DNA of 64,000 bases from Sphingomonas populi (GTDB lineage Bacteria > Pseudomonadota > Alphaproteobacteria > Sphingomonadales > Sphingomonadaceae), in the NCBI RefSeq assembly GCF_004208535.1, contig NZ_SGIS01000016.1, positions 1 to 64,000 of the forward strand. The letters are read 5' to 3'. Below, in pieces: positions 43,095-52,225 of the stretch. The notes under the pieces were generated by a model, which did not search any database, was not told the origin of the DNA, and saw only the letters and a program-made list of their open reading frames with translations. Numbering within the stretch: the stretch's first letter is position 1; each line of letters opens with the position of its first letter. The position numbers were made by a program, and so were the translations under genes.

Positions 43095-43709
43095 CCTGAA
43101 TCTAACAAAAGCGTCGTCATCTTCGACGTCGGCAATGTCCTGTTCGATTGGAACCCAAGGTTCCTGTACGAGCGCCTGATCGACGACGATCGGGCGCTCG
43201 ATGCGTTCCTGCGCGATGTCGCGACCAAGGAATGGCATTTCCAGCATGACGCTGGCCGCCCCTTCGCCGAGACATCGGTGGAGCTTGCCGCCGCGTATCC
43301 GCAGCATAAAGATCTGATCGCTGCCTGGGGGCCGCGCTTCATCGAGCAGCTCGGCGACATGCTGCCGGGGATGCGCGACTTGGTCGAGCAGCTCGATGCG
43401 CGCGGCGTGCCGCTCTACGCGATCACCAATTTCTCGGGCGAGTTCTGGCCACCGTTTCGCGACCGCGAGGCGGACATTTTCGATCGCTTCCGCGACATCG
43501 TCGTCTCGGGCGATGAGTTGCTGACCAAGCCCGATCCCGCCATCTACCACCTCGCGCTCGATCGGTTCGGCGTGGCGGCGAACGAAGCCGTGTTCATCGA
43601 CGACCGCGCCGACAACGTCGCGGCGGCCAATGCGGTGGGCATCCACGGCCTGCTGTTCGAGGACGCGGCGACGCTGCGCACCGATCTGACGCGGTTCGGG
43701 TTGCTGTAG
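43089..43709 (+). CDS. HAD-family hydrolase (epoxide-hydrolase/YihX-like)
   Basis: Predicted HAD phosphatase of 206 residues; IFDVGNVLFDWNP is motif I with the nucleophile Asp. Asn-containing AITNFSGE is motif II, KPDPAIYHLAL motif III and VFIDDRADNVAAA motif IV. This D-V-G-N-V-L motif is typical of YihX-type alpha-D-glucose-1-phosphate phosphatases and epoxide hydrolase N-terminal-type HADs. GTG at 43089 is the likely start (43065 is another), and it lies within the right arm of the long inverted repeat, so start accessibility may be controlled by that hairpin. Confidence 0.85.
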   Translation: MPPESNKSVVIFDVGNVLFDWNPRFLYERLIDDDRALDAFLRDVATKEWHFQHDAGRPFAETSVELAAAYPQHKDLIAAWGPRFIEQLGDMLPGMRDLVEQLDARGVPLYAITNFSGEFWPPFRDREADIFDRFRDIVVSGDELLTKPDPAIYHLALDRFGVAANEAVFIDDRADNVAAANAVGIHGLLFEDAATLRTDLTRFGLL

Positions 43710-43741
43710 GCGCAACCCGCGTTTCGTGCGTTGGTGCCGGC

Positions 43742-43885
43742 ATGGCGCACAAGAAGCTCACCCTCCCAACCAAGACCTGCGCCGCTTGCGCGCGGCCGTT
43801 CGCATGGCGCAAGAAATGGCAACGCGACTGGGACACTGTGAAGTTCTGCTCAGATCGCTGCCGCGCGAAAGGCGCGAGTGGATAG
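43742..43885 (+). CDS. DUF2256 small zinc-ribbon-like protein
   Basis: Forty-seven residues, too short for common ORF lists. MAHKKLTLPTKTCAACARP, FAWRKKWQRDWD and VKFCSDRCR match the DUF2256 consensus, with four Cys in two pairs (CAAC and CSDRC) that likely bind zinc. Function unknown; DUF2256 genes often sit beside deoxyribodipyrimidine photolyase or cryptochrome genes, which are absent here. It follows the HAD gene by 32 bases, perhaps in one transcript. ATG at 43742. Confidence 0.88.
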   Translation: MAHKKLTLPTKTCAACARPFAWRKKWQRDWDTVKFCSDRCRAKGASG

Positions 43886-43890
43886 CGCGT

Positions 43891-44670
43891 CTATCCGGGC
43901 GACGCGGCGGAGCCGGCGAGCAACCCCCCGTCGATATGGATTTCCGTGCCCGTCACATAGGTCGCTTCGTCGGATGCGAGCATGGCCGCGACCGCTGCGA
44001 CCTCCTCGGGCGTCCCGAACCGCTTCAGCGGTGTGTCGGCAACCAGCGCCTGCATTCGCGCCTCGCGATCGGGGCCGCTTCCCAGCATCGGCTCCCACAT
44101 CGGCGTCAGGATCGCGGCGGGGTGGATCGCGTTGCAGCGGATCGTCCAGCCCTGCTGCGCGCAGTAGAGCGCAACCGTCTTGCTATGATTGCGGATCGCC
44201 GCCTTGGAGGATGCATAGGCGGCCGCCATCGGAATGCCGACCAGCCCTGAACGCGACGAGATATTGATGATCGATCCCGCGCCCTTCGCCTTCATCGCGC
44301 CGATCGCATAGCGACAGCCGAGAAACGTCCCGTCGAGATTGACCTGATGGACCGCCCGCCAGTCGGCGAGGCTGGCATGTTCGGGATCGTGCGCGGTCGC
44401 GCCCGCCTCGAACCCGGTCACGCCGGCATTGTTGACGACGACATCGGCAATTGGAACGATGCGGGCGAGGCGAAGCCAGTCGGCTTCCTCGCGCACGTCG
44501 AGGGGTTCGAACGCGCAGCCGATTTCGGCGGCGGTGGCCGCGCCGGCGGCTTCATCCATATCGGTGACGATGACGATGGCGCCTTCGTCCTGAAAGCGCG
44601 CGGCGATCGCGCGACCGATGCCACGCGCAGCGCCGGTCACGACGCAGGTTTTGTTTTTCAATCGTTGCAT
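43891..44670 (-). CDS. Short-chain dehydrogenase/reductase
   Basis: NAD(P)-binding oxidoreductase of 259 residues. The cofactor motif is [12 protein letters not shown] at about 12-23, with TDMDEAAG following (Asp at the end of beta2 suggests NAD preference). VVNNAGVTG, the catalytic Ser in [10 protein letters not shown], and [10 protein letters not shown] with Tyr/Lys complete the active site. Substrate unknown; a cyclic alcohol or steroid-like hydroxyl is possible. Convergent with the DUF2256 gene, 5 bases apart. Divergent upstream from the antitoxin gene. Confidence 0.9.
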   Translation of the reverse strand: MQRLKNKTCVVTGAARGIGRAIAARFQDEGAIVIVTDMDEAAGAATAAEIGCAFEPLDVREEADWLRLARIVPIADVVVNNAGVTGFEAGATAHDPEHASLADWRAVHQVNLDGTFLGCRYAIGAMKAKGAGSIINISSRSGLVGIPMAAAYASSKAAIRNHSKTVALYCAQQGWTIRCNAIHPAAILTPMWEPMLGSGPDREARMQALVADTPLKRFGTPEEVAAVAAMLASDEATYVTGTEIHIDGGLLAGSAASPG

Positions 44671-44849
44671 GATGGTCTCGAAACAGAGTCCAGCCGGCGG
44701 ATCGCTCCGCTGCGATGGTCCGCGTTAGCGGTGGCGCTGGATCATTTCGAAAACTCCCTGAGAACGCGGCCTGTTTATGCGTGTCGATCTACGCAGGCAA
44801 GCGGCGTGAGGGCGTCACCGTCCGCCGTATTGCGCTGGTTGCGGCATCC

Positions 44850-44867
44850 GTGTACACTTGCGTACAC
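44850..44867. promoter_or_regulatory. Palindromic operator before the Phd/VapC pair
   Basis: GTGTAC-ACTTGC-GTACAC, an 18-base inverted repeat just upstream of the ribosome site GAGGAG (44868-44873). Its position fits autoregulation by the antitoxin/toxin complex. The rest of the 210-base gap (44671-44849) shows no gene. Confidence 0.6.
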
Positions 44868-44880
44868 GAGGAGCATTTTC

Positions 44881-45180
44881 ATGGAAATGTCGGTACGGGA
44901 AGCTCGGGCGAATTTCGCATCGGCGCTCGACGCTGCGGCGAAGGGCGAGCAGGTCATCATCACCAAGAACGGCGAGCCGGTCGCCGAACTCGGGCCGCCG
45001 CGCAAGAAGAAGGGCGGGTTCGATTTCGAACGCAACGAGCGCGTCCGCAAGGAGCTCGGGCTCGACAAATACGACGGCCCGCCGCTCGACGATGCGTGGC
45101 TCGAAGAGTTCAACGATCCGGCCTGGACACGCGAGCTGTTCGGACCGGACTATTTCGATGATGAGCCTGAAGCGAAGTGA
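44881..45180 (+). CDS. Phd/YefM-family antitoxin
   Basis: Antitoxin of 99 residues. The N-terminal DNA-binding fold has MSVREARANFASALDAA, KGEQVIITKNGEPVAEL and PP, typical of Phd/YefM. The C-terminal half is acidic (DDAWLEEFNDPAW, DYFDDEPE) and would wrap the toxin. ATG 44881 with GAGGAG 7 bases upstream. It represses its own promoter through the 18-base palindrome just before it. The stop region overlaps the toxin start by 4 bases (GTGA), making a classic pair. Confidence 0.9.
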   Translation: MEMSVREARANFASALDAAAKGEQVIITKNGEPVAELGPPRKKKGGFDFERNERVRKELGLDKYDGPPLDDAWLEEFNDPAWTRELFGPDYFDDEPEAK

Positions 45181-45569
45181 GGTTGCTGCTCGACACGCAT
45201 TTCCTGATCTGGCTGGCGATCGACCCCGACGAGATCAGGCCGCGCGAACGAGCGTTGATCGGGGCGGCTGAGGTGATCGTCTCTGCCGCCTCGCTCTGGG
45301 AAATGCGCCTGAAATGGCAGAAGCGCGACCGGCATGGCCGACGGAAAGGGCAGCTTGACCCTGCGCTCGCGCTCGCCTTCATCGCGGCCAACGATATGCA
45401 ATTGGCCGGTTTGTCGGCCGAAGATTGTGCGACGATGCTCGCCCCGGCGATGCCGGTGCCCGACCCGTTCGACGAGATGCTGCTGATCCATGCGCAACGG
45501 CTTGGCGTACGACTGCTGACGCGCGACCGGCAGTTGATTGGGCACCCGCTGGCGATCACCCCCGCTTAG
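45177..45569 (+). CDS. VapC-family PIN-domain toxin
   Basis: PIN-domain ribonuclease of 130 residues. Acidic residues expected in the metal site: Asp6 (LLLDTHFLIW), Glu in ASLWEMRLKW, and Asp in VPDPFDEML together with TRDRQLI. The start is GTG at 45177, overlapping the antitoxin. VapC toxins cut tRNA or rRNA and stop growth until the antitoxin binds. Convergent with the MarR regulator gene, overlapping it by 4 bases. Confidence 0.9.
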   Translation: MRLLLDTHFLIWLAIDPDEIRPRERALIGAAEVIVSAASLWEMRLKWQKRDRHGRRKGQLDPALALAFIAANDMQLAGLSAEDCATMLAPAMPVPDPFDEMLLIHAQRLGVRLLTRDRQLIGHPLAITPA

Positions 45570-46027
45570 CCAGCGTTCTCGGCTTCCACCGCCATCGCCA
45601 CCGCGTCGATCTCGCGCAGCATCGCGACGAAGCCTTCCACCCGCGCAGCATCGAAGCCGCCGAATATGCGCTGCTCCAACTCCAGCGCTTTGGGCGCGAC
45701 CTGCTCGTACAGCGCTCGGCCTGATGCGGTTAGCCGCAGCAGGTGCGAGCGGCGGTCGCCGGCGTTGGGAACGCGTTCGATCAGGCCGCGTTCGACCAGC
45801 GCGATTGCGGCGCGGCTGACCGTCACCTTGTCCATGCGGGTGTTCGCGCCGATCGCCTGTTGGGTGATGCCATCGCTTTCCGCGATCACTGCGACCAGCC
45901 GCCATTCGGGGATCGTCAGCCCGAACAGCGCCTGATACGCTCGCGCGATCCGGTCGCTCACCAGGTTCGAGGTGAAGGACAGCCGGAACGGCAGGAAATC
46001 GTCGAGCTTCAATGCGGCGTCAGGCAT
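45566..46027 (-). CDS. MarR-family transcriptional regulator
   Basis: Winged-helix regulator of 153 residues. The DNA-binding part contains AIGANTRMDKVTVSRAAIALVERGLIER at about 55-82 and the wing NAGDRRSHLLRLT. Its location 31 bases downstream of hmgA, in the same direction, suggests a regulator of tyrosine/homogentisate breakdown; MarR-type HmgR-like regulators are known for such clusters. The likely effector would be homogentisate or an aromatic acid. A palindrome before hppD is the candidate target. Confidence 0.85.
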   Translation of the reverse strand: MPDAALKLDDFLPFRLSFTSNLVSDRIARAYQALFGLTIPEWRLVAVIAESDGITQQAIGANTRMDKVTVSRAAIALVERGLIERVPNAGDRRSHLLRLTASGRALYEQVAPKALELEQRIFGGFDAARVEGFVAMLREIDAVAMAVEAENAG

Positions 46028-46058
46028 CGCGCGAGCCTAGGCGGGCGCGGGGTCGGGT

Positions 46059-47342
46059 TCAACTGCTCGGCAGGCTCGCCTTGGGGAAGCCCGCCCATGC
46101 CGCATCGTAATCGGGCTGGGCATGTTCGAGCGCGAAACGCGTCGGGCGATACGGCCAGCAGCTTTCGACCATGAACGCCATCGTATCGACGATCTTGCGC
46201 GGCTGCAGATCGGCCTCACTGGCGGCGCGCCAACTCGCCACGTCCGGGCCATGACCGGCCATCAGATTGTGCAGCGATAGTCCGCCCGGGGCGAAGCCAT
46301 CGGCCTTGGCGTCATAGGCGCCCGTGATGAGGCCCATCGCCTCCGACATCACGTTGCGGTGGAACCACGGCGGGCGGAACGTGTCCTCCGCCACCATCCA
46401 GCGTGGCGGGAAGATCACGATGTCGGCATTGGCGCGGCCCGGCACGTCCGACGGCGAGGTTAGCAAAGTGAAGATCGAGGGGTCGGGATGATCGAAGCTG
46501 ACGCTGCCGATCGTGTTGAACCGCGCGAGATCGTAGCGCCACGGCGCAACGTTGCCGTGCCACGCGACCACGTCGAGCGGGCTGTGGCCGAGCGTGGTTA
46601 TCCACAGACTTCCCAACGCCTTTTGCACAAGCTGGAAGGGGGAATCGATATCCTCGAACCACGCGACCGGGGTCTCGAAATCGCGCGGATTGGCGAGGCC
46701 GTTGGCGCCGATCGGGCCGAGATCCGGCAAGCGGAACAGCGCGCCGTGGTTCTCGGCGATATAGCCGCTCGCCGCACCGTCCGGCAGGAGCGCGCGGAAG
46801 CGCACGCCGCGCGGGACGAGCGCGATCTCGCTGGGCGCGACATCGATCCGGCCGAGTTCGGTGAGGAGCGTGAGGCGGCCGGCTTGCGGGAGGAACAGCA
46901 GTTCGCCATCGGCATTCACGAATGCGCGTGCGGACATGTCGCGGTTGGCGGCGTAGAGATGGACCGCCACGCCCTCCAGATCGGCAGGGTTGCGGTTGGC
47001 GAGCATCGTGGTGATGCCGTCGATCAGGTCGGTCGGTTCGGTGGGCGCATCGATCGGTGACCAGCGCAGCCGGTTGGGCGGCAGCGGCTGGCCGTCCGTA
47101 CCCGGAGCGAAGCGCGGTGCGCCTTCGTAGCGCGTGTATGGTGGATGCTCGGCGGAGGGGCGCAGGCGATAGAGCCAGCTCCGCCGGTTCTCGTGGCGCG
47201 GCGCGGTGAAGGCGGTGCCGGAGAGCTGTTCGGCGTAGAGGCCGAAGGCGGGTCGCTGCGGAGAGTTGCGGCCGATCGGCAGCGCGCCGGGCACGGCTTC
47301 GGTGGCGAAGTGGTTGCCGAAGCCGGTCTGATACTCGGTCAC
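46059..47342 (-). CDS. hmgA: Homogentisate 1,2-dioxygenase
   Basis: Fe(II) ring-cleaving enzyme that converts homogentisate to maleylacetoacetate in tyrosine catabolism. 427 residues of typical length. [19 protein letters not shown] begins the conserved N-terminus; [14 protein letters not shown] follows, then [16 protein letters not shown] and the iron/substrate region [19 protein letters not shown] start at 47342. It lies downstream of hppD with a family A repeat in the gap of about 120 bases. maiA and fahA are not in the window. Confidence 0.96.
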   Translation of the reverse strand: MTEYQTGFGNHFATEAVPGALPIGRNSPQRPAFGLYAEQLSGTAFTAPRHENRRSWLYRLRPSAEHPPYTRYEGAPRFAPGTDGQPLPPNRLRWSPIDAPTEPTDLIDGITTMLANRNPADLEGVAVHLYAANRDMSARAFVNADGELLFLPQAGRLTLLTELGRIDVAPSEIALVPRGVRFRALLPDGAASGYIAENHGALFRLPDLGPIGANGLANPRDFETPVAWFEDIDSPFQLVQKALGSLWITTLGHSPLDVVAWHGNVAPWRYDLARFNTIGSVSFDHPDPSIFTLLTSPSDVPGRANADIVIFPPRWMVAEDTFRPPWFHRNVMSEAMGLITGAYDAKADGFAPGGLSLHNLMAGHGPDVASWRAASEADLQPRKIVDTMAFMVESCWPYRPTRFALEHAQPDYDAAWAGFPKASLPSS

Positions 47343-47364
47343 GTTGCGGCTCCTTGAGGCATCC

Positions 47365-47440
47365 CCGTTCGTCCCGAGCGAAGTCGAGGGACAAGCCCAC
47401 GCGCTGCGCCATGTGTCTCGACTTCGCTCGACACGAACGG
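47365..47440. repeat. Dispersed palindromic element, family A, copy 3
   Basis: CCGTTCGTCCCGAGCGAAGT then CGAGGGACAAG on the left and TGTCTCGACTTCGCTCGACA then CGAACGG on the right; centre GCGCTGCGCC. Between hppD and hmgA, in the same transcript. Confidence 0.88.
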
Positions 47441-47464
47441 TTTTGGAAGCGGAGGGAGAGGGAT

Positions 47465-48520
47465 CTACCCCTCCACCGTAACCACGCCGCGGCGAATCTG
47501 GTCCAGTTCGATCGATTCGTACAGCGCCTGGAAGTTGCCGTTGCCGAACCCTTCATTGCCCTTGCGCTGGATGATCTCGAAGAAGATCGGCCCGAACATG
47601 TTCTCGGTGAAGATCTGGAGCAGCAGCCCCTCTGTCTCGATATCGCCGTCGATCAGGATGCGGTTCTTCTTGAGCCGTTCGAGATCTTCGCCGTGGCCGG
47701 GGACGCGCTTGTCGACCAGTTCGTAATAGGTCTCGATCGTGTCCTGAAGCCGCACGCCGCGCGCGCGCAGCGCCTCGACGGTGGCAAAGATGTCGTCGGT
47801 GGTCAGCGCGAGATGCTGGATGCCTTCGCCATTATATTCGCGGATGAACTCCTCGATCTGGCTCTTGTCGTCCTGGCTCTCGTTGAGCGGGATGCGGATG
47901 GCATGGTCGGGCGCGATCATCGCCTGGCTGAACAGACCCGTCGCCTGGCCCTTGATGTCGAAGAACTTCTGCTCCTCGAAGCCGAACAAGGTGCGGTAGA
48001 ATTCGCTCCACACCCGCATCTGGCCGCGCCGGACGTTGTGGGTGAGGTGATCGAGCAGATCGAGCCCGACCGAATTGCGCGCCTCGGCCTCGCGCCAGCC
48101 GGGGAATTCGGCCCAGTCGGCGTACAGGTCGATGCCGTCCTCGATGAAATAGAGGTACGAACCGCCGATGCCCTGGATGACGGTATCGTCCTCGTCGGTG
48201 GGCTTGGCGCCGTTGGCGAGCGCCCATTCCATCGCCTTGGCCGGATTGGCGACGCGGAACGCCATCGCGCTCGCGGAGGGGCCATGCTCGCCACGGAAGG
48301 CGGCAACGCGGCCGGCCTCGTCGCGGTTGATCATCAGGTTGATGCGGCCCTGCTTGTAGCGGGTGACGTTCTTGCTCGGGTGGCGATGCGTCGGCGTGAA
48401 GCCGAGCTGTTCGAACAACCGGCCCATGCCTTCGGGATCGGGCGAGGTGAACTCGACGAATTCAAATCCATTGAGGCCCAGGGGGTTCTGGCGCGGGTTG
48501 GATGCGGCATCTTGTATCAT
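47465..48520 (-). CDS. hppD: 4-Hydroxyphenylpyruvate dioxygenase
   Basis: Converts 4-hydroxyphenylpyruvate to homogentisate, feeding hmgA. 351 residues. N-terminal vicinal-oxygen-chelate domain with [14 protein letters not shown], then the catalytic C-terminal domain. Fe ligands are found in the [13 protein letters not shown] segment (His) and the late [21 protein letters not shown] (Glu), with [11 protein letters not shown] holding the first His. ATG at 48520. A palindrome covers the start (48514-48527). Confidence 0.95.
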   Translation of the reverse strand: MIQDAASNPRQNPLGLNGFEFVEFTSPDPEGMGRLFEQLGFTPTHRHPSKNVTRYKQGRINLMINRDEAGRVAAFRGEHGPSASAMAFRVANPAKAMEWALANGAKPTDEDDTVIQGIGGSYLYFIEDGIDLYADWAEFPGWREAEARNSVGLDLLDHLTHNVRRGQMRVWSEFYRTLFGFEEQKFFDIKGQATGLFSQAMIAPDHAIRIPLNESQDDKSQIEEFIREYNGEGIQHLALTTDDIFATVEALRARGVRLQDTIETYYELVDKRVPGHGEDLERLKKNRILIDGDIETEGLLLQIFTENMFGPIFFEIIQRKGNEGFGNGNFQALYESIELDQIRRGVVTVEG

Positions 48521-48527
48521 GTGATAC
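48514..48527. promoter_or_regulatory. Candidate operator over the hppD start
   Basis: GTATCA-TG-TGATAC, a perfect 6-bp inverted repeat with a 2-base centre, overlapping the hppD start codon. A third half-site GTATC lies beside it (GTATCTAGTATCACATGATA, minus strand). Plausible site for the MarR regulator at 45566-46027, but no copy was found upstream of hmgA or marR. Confidence 0.5.
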
Positions 48528-48575
48528 TAGATACGCGTCCCGGCGGATGGTGTCAAACGTAACTACATAGCTATC

Positions 48576-48666
48576 ATCGTCGCCCCGGCGGAGGCCGGGG
48601 CCGTTGCGTGTGTGGCAATCGCTTCGCCAAGCAGCACAGCGGCCCCGGCCTGCGCCGGGGCGACGA
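48576..48666. repeat. Dispersed palindromic element, family B, copy 3
   Basis: Left arm ATCGTCGCCCCGGCGGAGGC, right arm GCCTGCGCCGGGGCGACGAT, with GGCCGTTGC and CAGCGGCC between. It lies between hppD and the GT2 gene and ends one base before the GT2 stop. Confidence 0.87.
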
Positions 48667-49734
48667 TCACGCCGGGCGGCGTTGCCGCGTAACGTTGCGC
48701 GCACCGCCGACGATCCGCGACAGGATCAGTTCGTCCAGCCCGGCATAGCCAAGCCCGAGATGATCGGGCCGCACCGTCGCGGTTGCGATCAGGCCGAGCG
48801 TGCCGGTGCGCAAGCCGATCCGCCCGACCCGTGCCCAGCGGCGCGCGGTTTCCCAGCGTAGCAGTCGGCGGCTGGCGGCATCGGGGCGGTGCGTCGCGAT
48901 GAAGTGGGTTTGCAAGCGCACCAGCGCATCGCCGAGCCGCTGGAGCGTCTCGCGGTCGGGAACGGGGATCTGGCCCATCACATAATGGACGATCAGCGAG
49001 GCGATCTCTTCGGCGTCGTCGCCAAGATGGTCGCGGTGAGCATCGGCGAGGATCGCCACCGAACAGGCGCGCAGTTCCTCGACCCGGCGCTGCGAGAGGC
49101 CGCCGCCATGACGGCGATAGGTGACCAACTCCGCGTCGAGCCGCGCGACCGTGCCGAACCGGGCGATGCGGTGGTAGAGATCGTAATCCTCGGCGCAGAT
49201 CAGGTCCGGGCGCATGAAGATGTCGAGTTTGTGTGCGGCGTCGGCGCGCATCATCACCGACGACCAGACGAGCGGGTTCTCGATCCTGAGCAGCCATTCG
49301 ATCACGCTCGGCGTGGTCGCGGCGGCGAGCGTCGCGGGCAGGATCGCGCCGTTTTCGAGGATGTTGGCGGCGGTGCCGAGCAGCACGGTATCCGGGTTCG
49401 CGTCGAGATAGGCGACCTGCTTGGCGAACCGTTGCGGGTGGCAGAGATCGTCATGATCGAGCGCGGCGATATAGCGCCCGCGTGCATGCGCGAATGCGGT
49501 GTTGCGGGCCAGTACGACGCCCTGATTGGCGGGCGATTCGATCACCCGGATGCGCGGATCGCCGATCGCGTTCAGCACCGCGACGCTGTCGTCGGTCGAG
49601 CGATCATCGACCACGATCAGTTCGAAATCGCCGAACGTCTGCGCCTGCAAGCTCGCGATCGTCTCGCGCACCAGCGCCGCGCCGTTGTAGATCGCCATCA
49701 GTACGCTGATCGTCGGGGCGGGGGCGGGTTTCAT
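48667..49734 (-). CDS. Family 2 glycosyltransferase
   Basis: GT-A fold glycosyltransferase, 355 residues. SVLMAIYNGAALVRETIASL opens the nucleotide-sugar-binding domain, then VVDDRSTDDS and the DHDDLCHP acidic motif at about 97. LICAEDYDLYHRIARFG holds the family's ED motif. C-terminal about 100 residues helical. No membrane helix. It adds one sugar to a lipid-linked or other glycan; sugar unknown. First of the glycan block, possibly co-acting with the priming transferase at 53343. Confidence 0.87.
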   Translation of the reverse strand: MKPAPAPTISVLMAIYNGAALVRETIASLQAQTFGDFELIVVDDRSTDDSVAVLNAIGDPRIRVIESPANQGVVLARNTAFAHARGRYIAALDHDDLCHPQRFAKQVAYLDANPDTVLLGTAANILENGAILPATLAAATTPSVIEWLLRIENPLVWSSVMMRADAAHKLDIFMRPDLICAEDYDLYHRIARFGTVARLDAELVTYRRHGGGLSQRRVEELRACSVAILADAHRDHLGDDAEEIASLIVHYVMGQIPVPDRETLQRLGDALVRLQTHFIATHRPDAASRRLLRWETARRWARVGRIGLRTGTLGLIATATVRPDHLGLGYAGLDELILSRIVGGARNVTRQRRPA

Positions 49735-49769
49735 CGGAAGCGACGTAGCGGACTTGGGCTAAGAACCCG

Positions 49770-50312
49770 TTACGGGGTCGGCTGCCCGTCGTTTTGCGCG
49801 GCGAGTCCGAGCCGCGCCTCGATCCGGTCGAGCCGCTCGGCGATCGCCATGTCGATCTTCTCGTGCAGCCGCAGAATCTCCAGCTCGGTGCGCAGATTGA
49901 CCTCGTAATCGAGGCTCGCCGCGAGCCGGTCCTTCTGCGACTGGCGATTCTGGCTCATCATGATGACCGGCGCCTGGATCGCGGCGACAGTCGACAGCAT
50001 CAGGTTGAGGAAGATGAACGGATAGGGATCGAACGCCAGACCCCAGTGGGTCAGCACGTCGCTGTTGAGCAGCATCCAGCCGAACAGGATGATCGCGAAG
50101 ACGATGATGAACGACCACGAGCCGCCGACCGCCGCGACCTTGTCGGCAAGGCGCTGGCCATAGGTCGAGCGTTCGTCGGCGACGTCGGCGGCGTCGCGTG
50201 CGATTGGCAGCTTCGATTCGATCTTGTCGAGGACGTTGCGCTCTTCGGGGTCGAGCGCCTGGCGGTGCCGGCCGGGGAACATGCGGGCGAGCGGATTGTG
50301 TTGCGATGCCAT
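49770..50312 (-). CDS. DUF1003 membrane protein
   Basis: Predicted two-helix inner-membrane protein of 180 residues; start set at ATG 50312 (MASQHNPLARMFPG). DUF1003 pattern: GSWSFIIVFAIILFGWMLLN (first helix), then FDPYPFIFLNLMLSTVAAIQ (second), followed by IMMSQNRQSQKDR and a C-terminal coiled coil ELEILRLHEKID. No known activity. It follows the FkbH-like gene by 8 bases and could be cotranscribed. Confidence 0.88.
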   Translation of the reverse strand: MASQHNPLARMFPGRHRQALDPEERNVLDKIESKLPIARDAADVADERSTYGQRLADKVAAVGGSWSFIIVFAIILFGWMLLNSDVLTHWGLAFDPYPFIFLNLMLSTVAAIQAPVIMMSQNRQSQKDRLAASLDYEVNLRTELEILRLHEKIDMAIAERLDRIEARLGLAAQNDGQPTP

Positions 50313-50320
50313 GTCGCCGC

Positions 50321-52204
50321 TCACTCTAAAATCATGGGCAGCGTCGGCGGCACGTACGTTTCGAGATCCAGCGCCCATTCGGTGCCGCCATCGGCACGAT
50401 CGGCGGTTTTGACGAAGCCGAGCTTGGCGAAATGCTCGCGCACCATCGCGTTCTTCGCGCTCGGGATATACTCGCCGATCAGCCGCGTTGCGCCGGCGGC
50501 GCGTGCGGCGGCGGCAACATGCGCCAGCACGGCTTCCTCGACACGGCGACCCAGCACCCGGCAGCTCATCAGCCAGGTCTCGCAGCGCCATTCCTCCGCG
50601 CCGCGCGCGAAGATCAGCACCGAGATCATGCCGTTGTCGCCGAACCGGTCGGCAAGCCGCACCTGCATCGTGAATCGCTCGGGATCGGCGGCGATCGCGG
50701 CGATGTCGGCTTCGGTATAGCGGCGCGTGGTCAGGTTGAACTGGTTGGATTTGTTGGCGAGCTGCGCGATGCGGGCGCGGCCGGCGTCGTCGAACGGCGC
50801 GATTGTGCAGACCATGTCGAGCGAGGCGTGATAGTCGGCGAGGTTGCTGACGTTGGTCAGCGCCGCCGCGCGTTCGGCGTTGGCGCTGTACATCGCCGCG
50901 CGGCCGCGATCCTCGTCGCCGAACGAGACCGTTTCGAAATAGCCGGCTTGCCCAAGGATACGAACGAAGTCGGCCGGATTGCTGCCGACTTCCGGCACCG
51001 CCACCTCGGGCAGTTCCTGGCGGACCTGCGCGCGTTCGGCGGGGTTATCGTCGAGGAAGACGAGCGCGTCGGTGCCGATGTTGAGCGTCGCGGCGATCTG
51101 CCGCAGATTGGAGGCTTTGTCGGTCCAGTTGGCGAGGAACACGGCGATATGCTCCTCGCGCAGAAGCATCTCGCTATGACCAGTAAAGGGCAGGCGCGCG
51201 GCGGAATCCTCATTCTTCGAACAGACCGCCAGCACCACGCCGCGCGCGCGCAGATCGAGCGCGAACGCCTGTACCGCGAGATGCGCCTCGCCGGTGCCCG
51301 AGCCTTGGCCGAGCTGGATGCCGTCGATCCCGTCGTCGCCGATGATGCCGCCCCACAGGGTATTGTCGAGATCGAGCACGAGGCATTTGCGCGACAGCCC
51401 GCGAAACGCCGCAAGCAGGCCGCCAAGCTTGTCGGCGTAGAGCGGCAGCGCCTCGACCGCGAACGGGAGTTTGGCGTCGTGCCACAGCCGCGCGTCATGC
51501 CACTGCGCCAGCCCGACCGTGGCGGCGAGGAAGGCGACGTCGAGCACCAGATCGCCGCTGCCGGCGACACTGCGCAGCAGCCGCGTGTTGAACTCGGCGA
51601 TCAGCCAGCGCACCGTGCCGGCGAGTTGACCGTCGTAGCTGCCGAACAGGCTTTCGACCGGGGTGCTGAGCGTCTGCACGATCACCGGCGCGCCGGCATT
51701 CGCGCGAGCGCCCGCGCGGAGCGCCGCGACATAGTCGAGTGCGCGCGTGACGGTCGCTTCGGCTTCGGCGGGGTCGAGGCGGGGGCGGGCGAGGCCTAGC
51801 GCCTGCGCGTCGAGTGCGAGCAGGATCGCGTCGGGCCGCGCCTGCGCCAGGGATGAGGCGGGATCGAGCAACGCCTGGGCGGCCTGCCCGTAATCGGCAA
51901 GCTCGACGCTCAGTAAGACCTCGTGACGCAAAGCGGCGGCGGGGAGCGCATAGGCGATTGCCTTGGCGGTATGCGATGCGACGATGCCGAGCTTGAGCGG
52001 CCGCAGCCCCGCGCCCGCGAGATCGCCGATACGCGCGGAAACGACTCGGCTGGCCTGTTCGAGTTGAGTCGCATCGAGCGCGGTTTGAACCAGCGCCCGT
52101 AAGGCGCCTGCATCGAGGCTGTCCGCCGCGCGGATCGCCTTGAGCCGGGCGCGAAAATCGGCCGGCGCGGGCAGCAGCCAGGGCAGGGCGAACGGGTCGC
52201 TCAC
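50321..52204 (-). CDS. FkbH-like HAD-IIIC phosphatase/acyltransferase
   Basis: 627 residues in three parts: an N-terminal about 270 residues that looks like a degenerate SGNH-type domain, a HAD-IIIC domain with LDLDNTLWGG at about 277-286 and later FLDDNPAER, and a C-terminal GNAT-like part. FkbH-type proteins load a three-carbon unit from 1,3-bisphosphoglycerate onto an ACP thiol to give glyceryl-ACP. The adjacent ACP gene (22 bases upstream) supports that. GTG start at 52204. In polyketide clusters it supplies methoxymalonyl; here it sits with glycan genes. Confidence 0.88.
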   Translation of the reverse strand: MSDPFALPWLLPAPADFRARLKAIRAADSLDAGALRALVQTALDATQLEQASRVVSARIGDLAGAGLRPLKLGIVASHTAKAIAYALPAAALRHEVLLSVELADYGQAAQALLDPASSLAQARPDAILLALDAQALGLARPRLDPAEAEATVTRALDYVAALRAGARANAGAPVIVQTLSTPVESLFGSYDGQLAGTVRWLIAEFNTRLLRSVAGSGDLVLDVAFLAATVGLAQWHDARLWHDAKLPFAVEALPLYADKLGGLLAAFRGLSRKCLVLDLDNTLWGGIIGDDGIDGIQLGQGSGTGEAHLAVQAFALDLRARGVVLAVCSKNEDSAARLPFTGHSEMLLREEHIAVFLANWTDKASNLRQIAATLNIGTDALVFLDDNPAERAQVRQELPEVAVPEVGSNPADFVRILGQAGYFETVSFGDEDRGRAAMYSANAERAAALTNVSNLADYHASLDMVCTIAPFDDAGRARIAQLANKSNQFNLTTRRYTEADIAAIAADPERFTMQVRLADRFGDNGMISVLIFARGAEEWRCETWLMSCRVLGRRVEEAVLAHVAAAARAAGATRLIGEYIPSAKNAMVREHFAKLGFVKTADRADGGTEWALDLETYVPPTLPMILE

Positions 52205-52225
52205 GGCCGCGTCCTCAGCCGCGCA

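Noticed and set aside
45566..45569. Toxin gene extending into marR as a possible fusion
   Set aside because: The genes are convergent and merely overlap by 4 bases at their stops; both have normal lengths.
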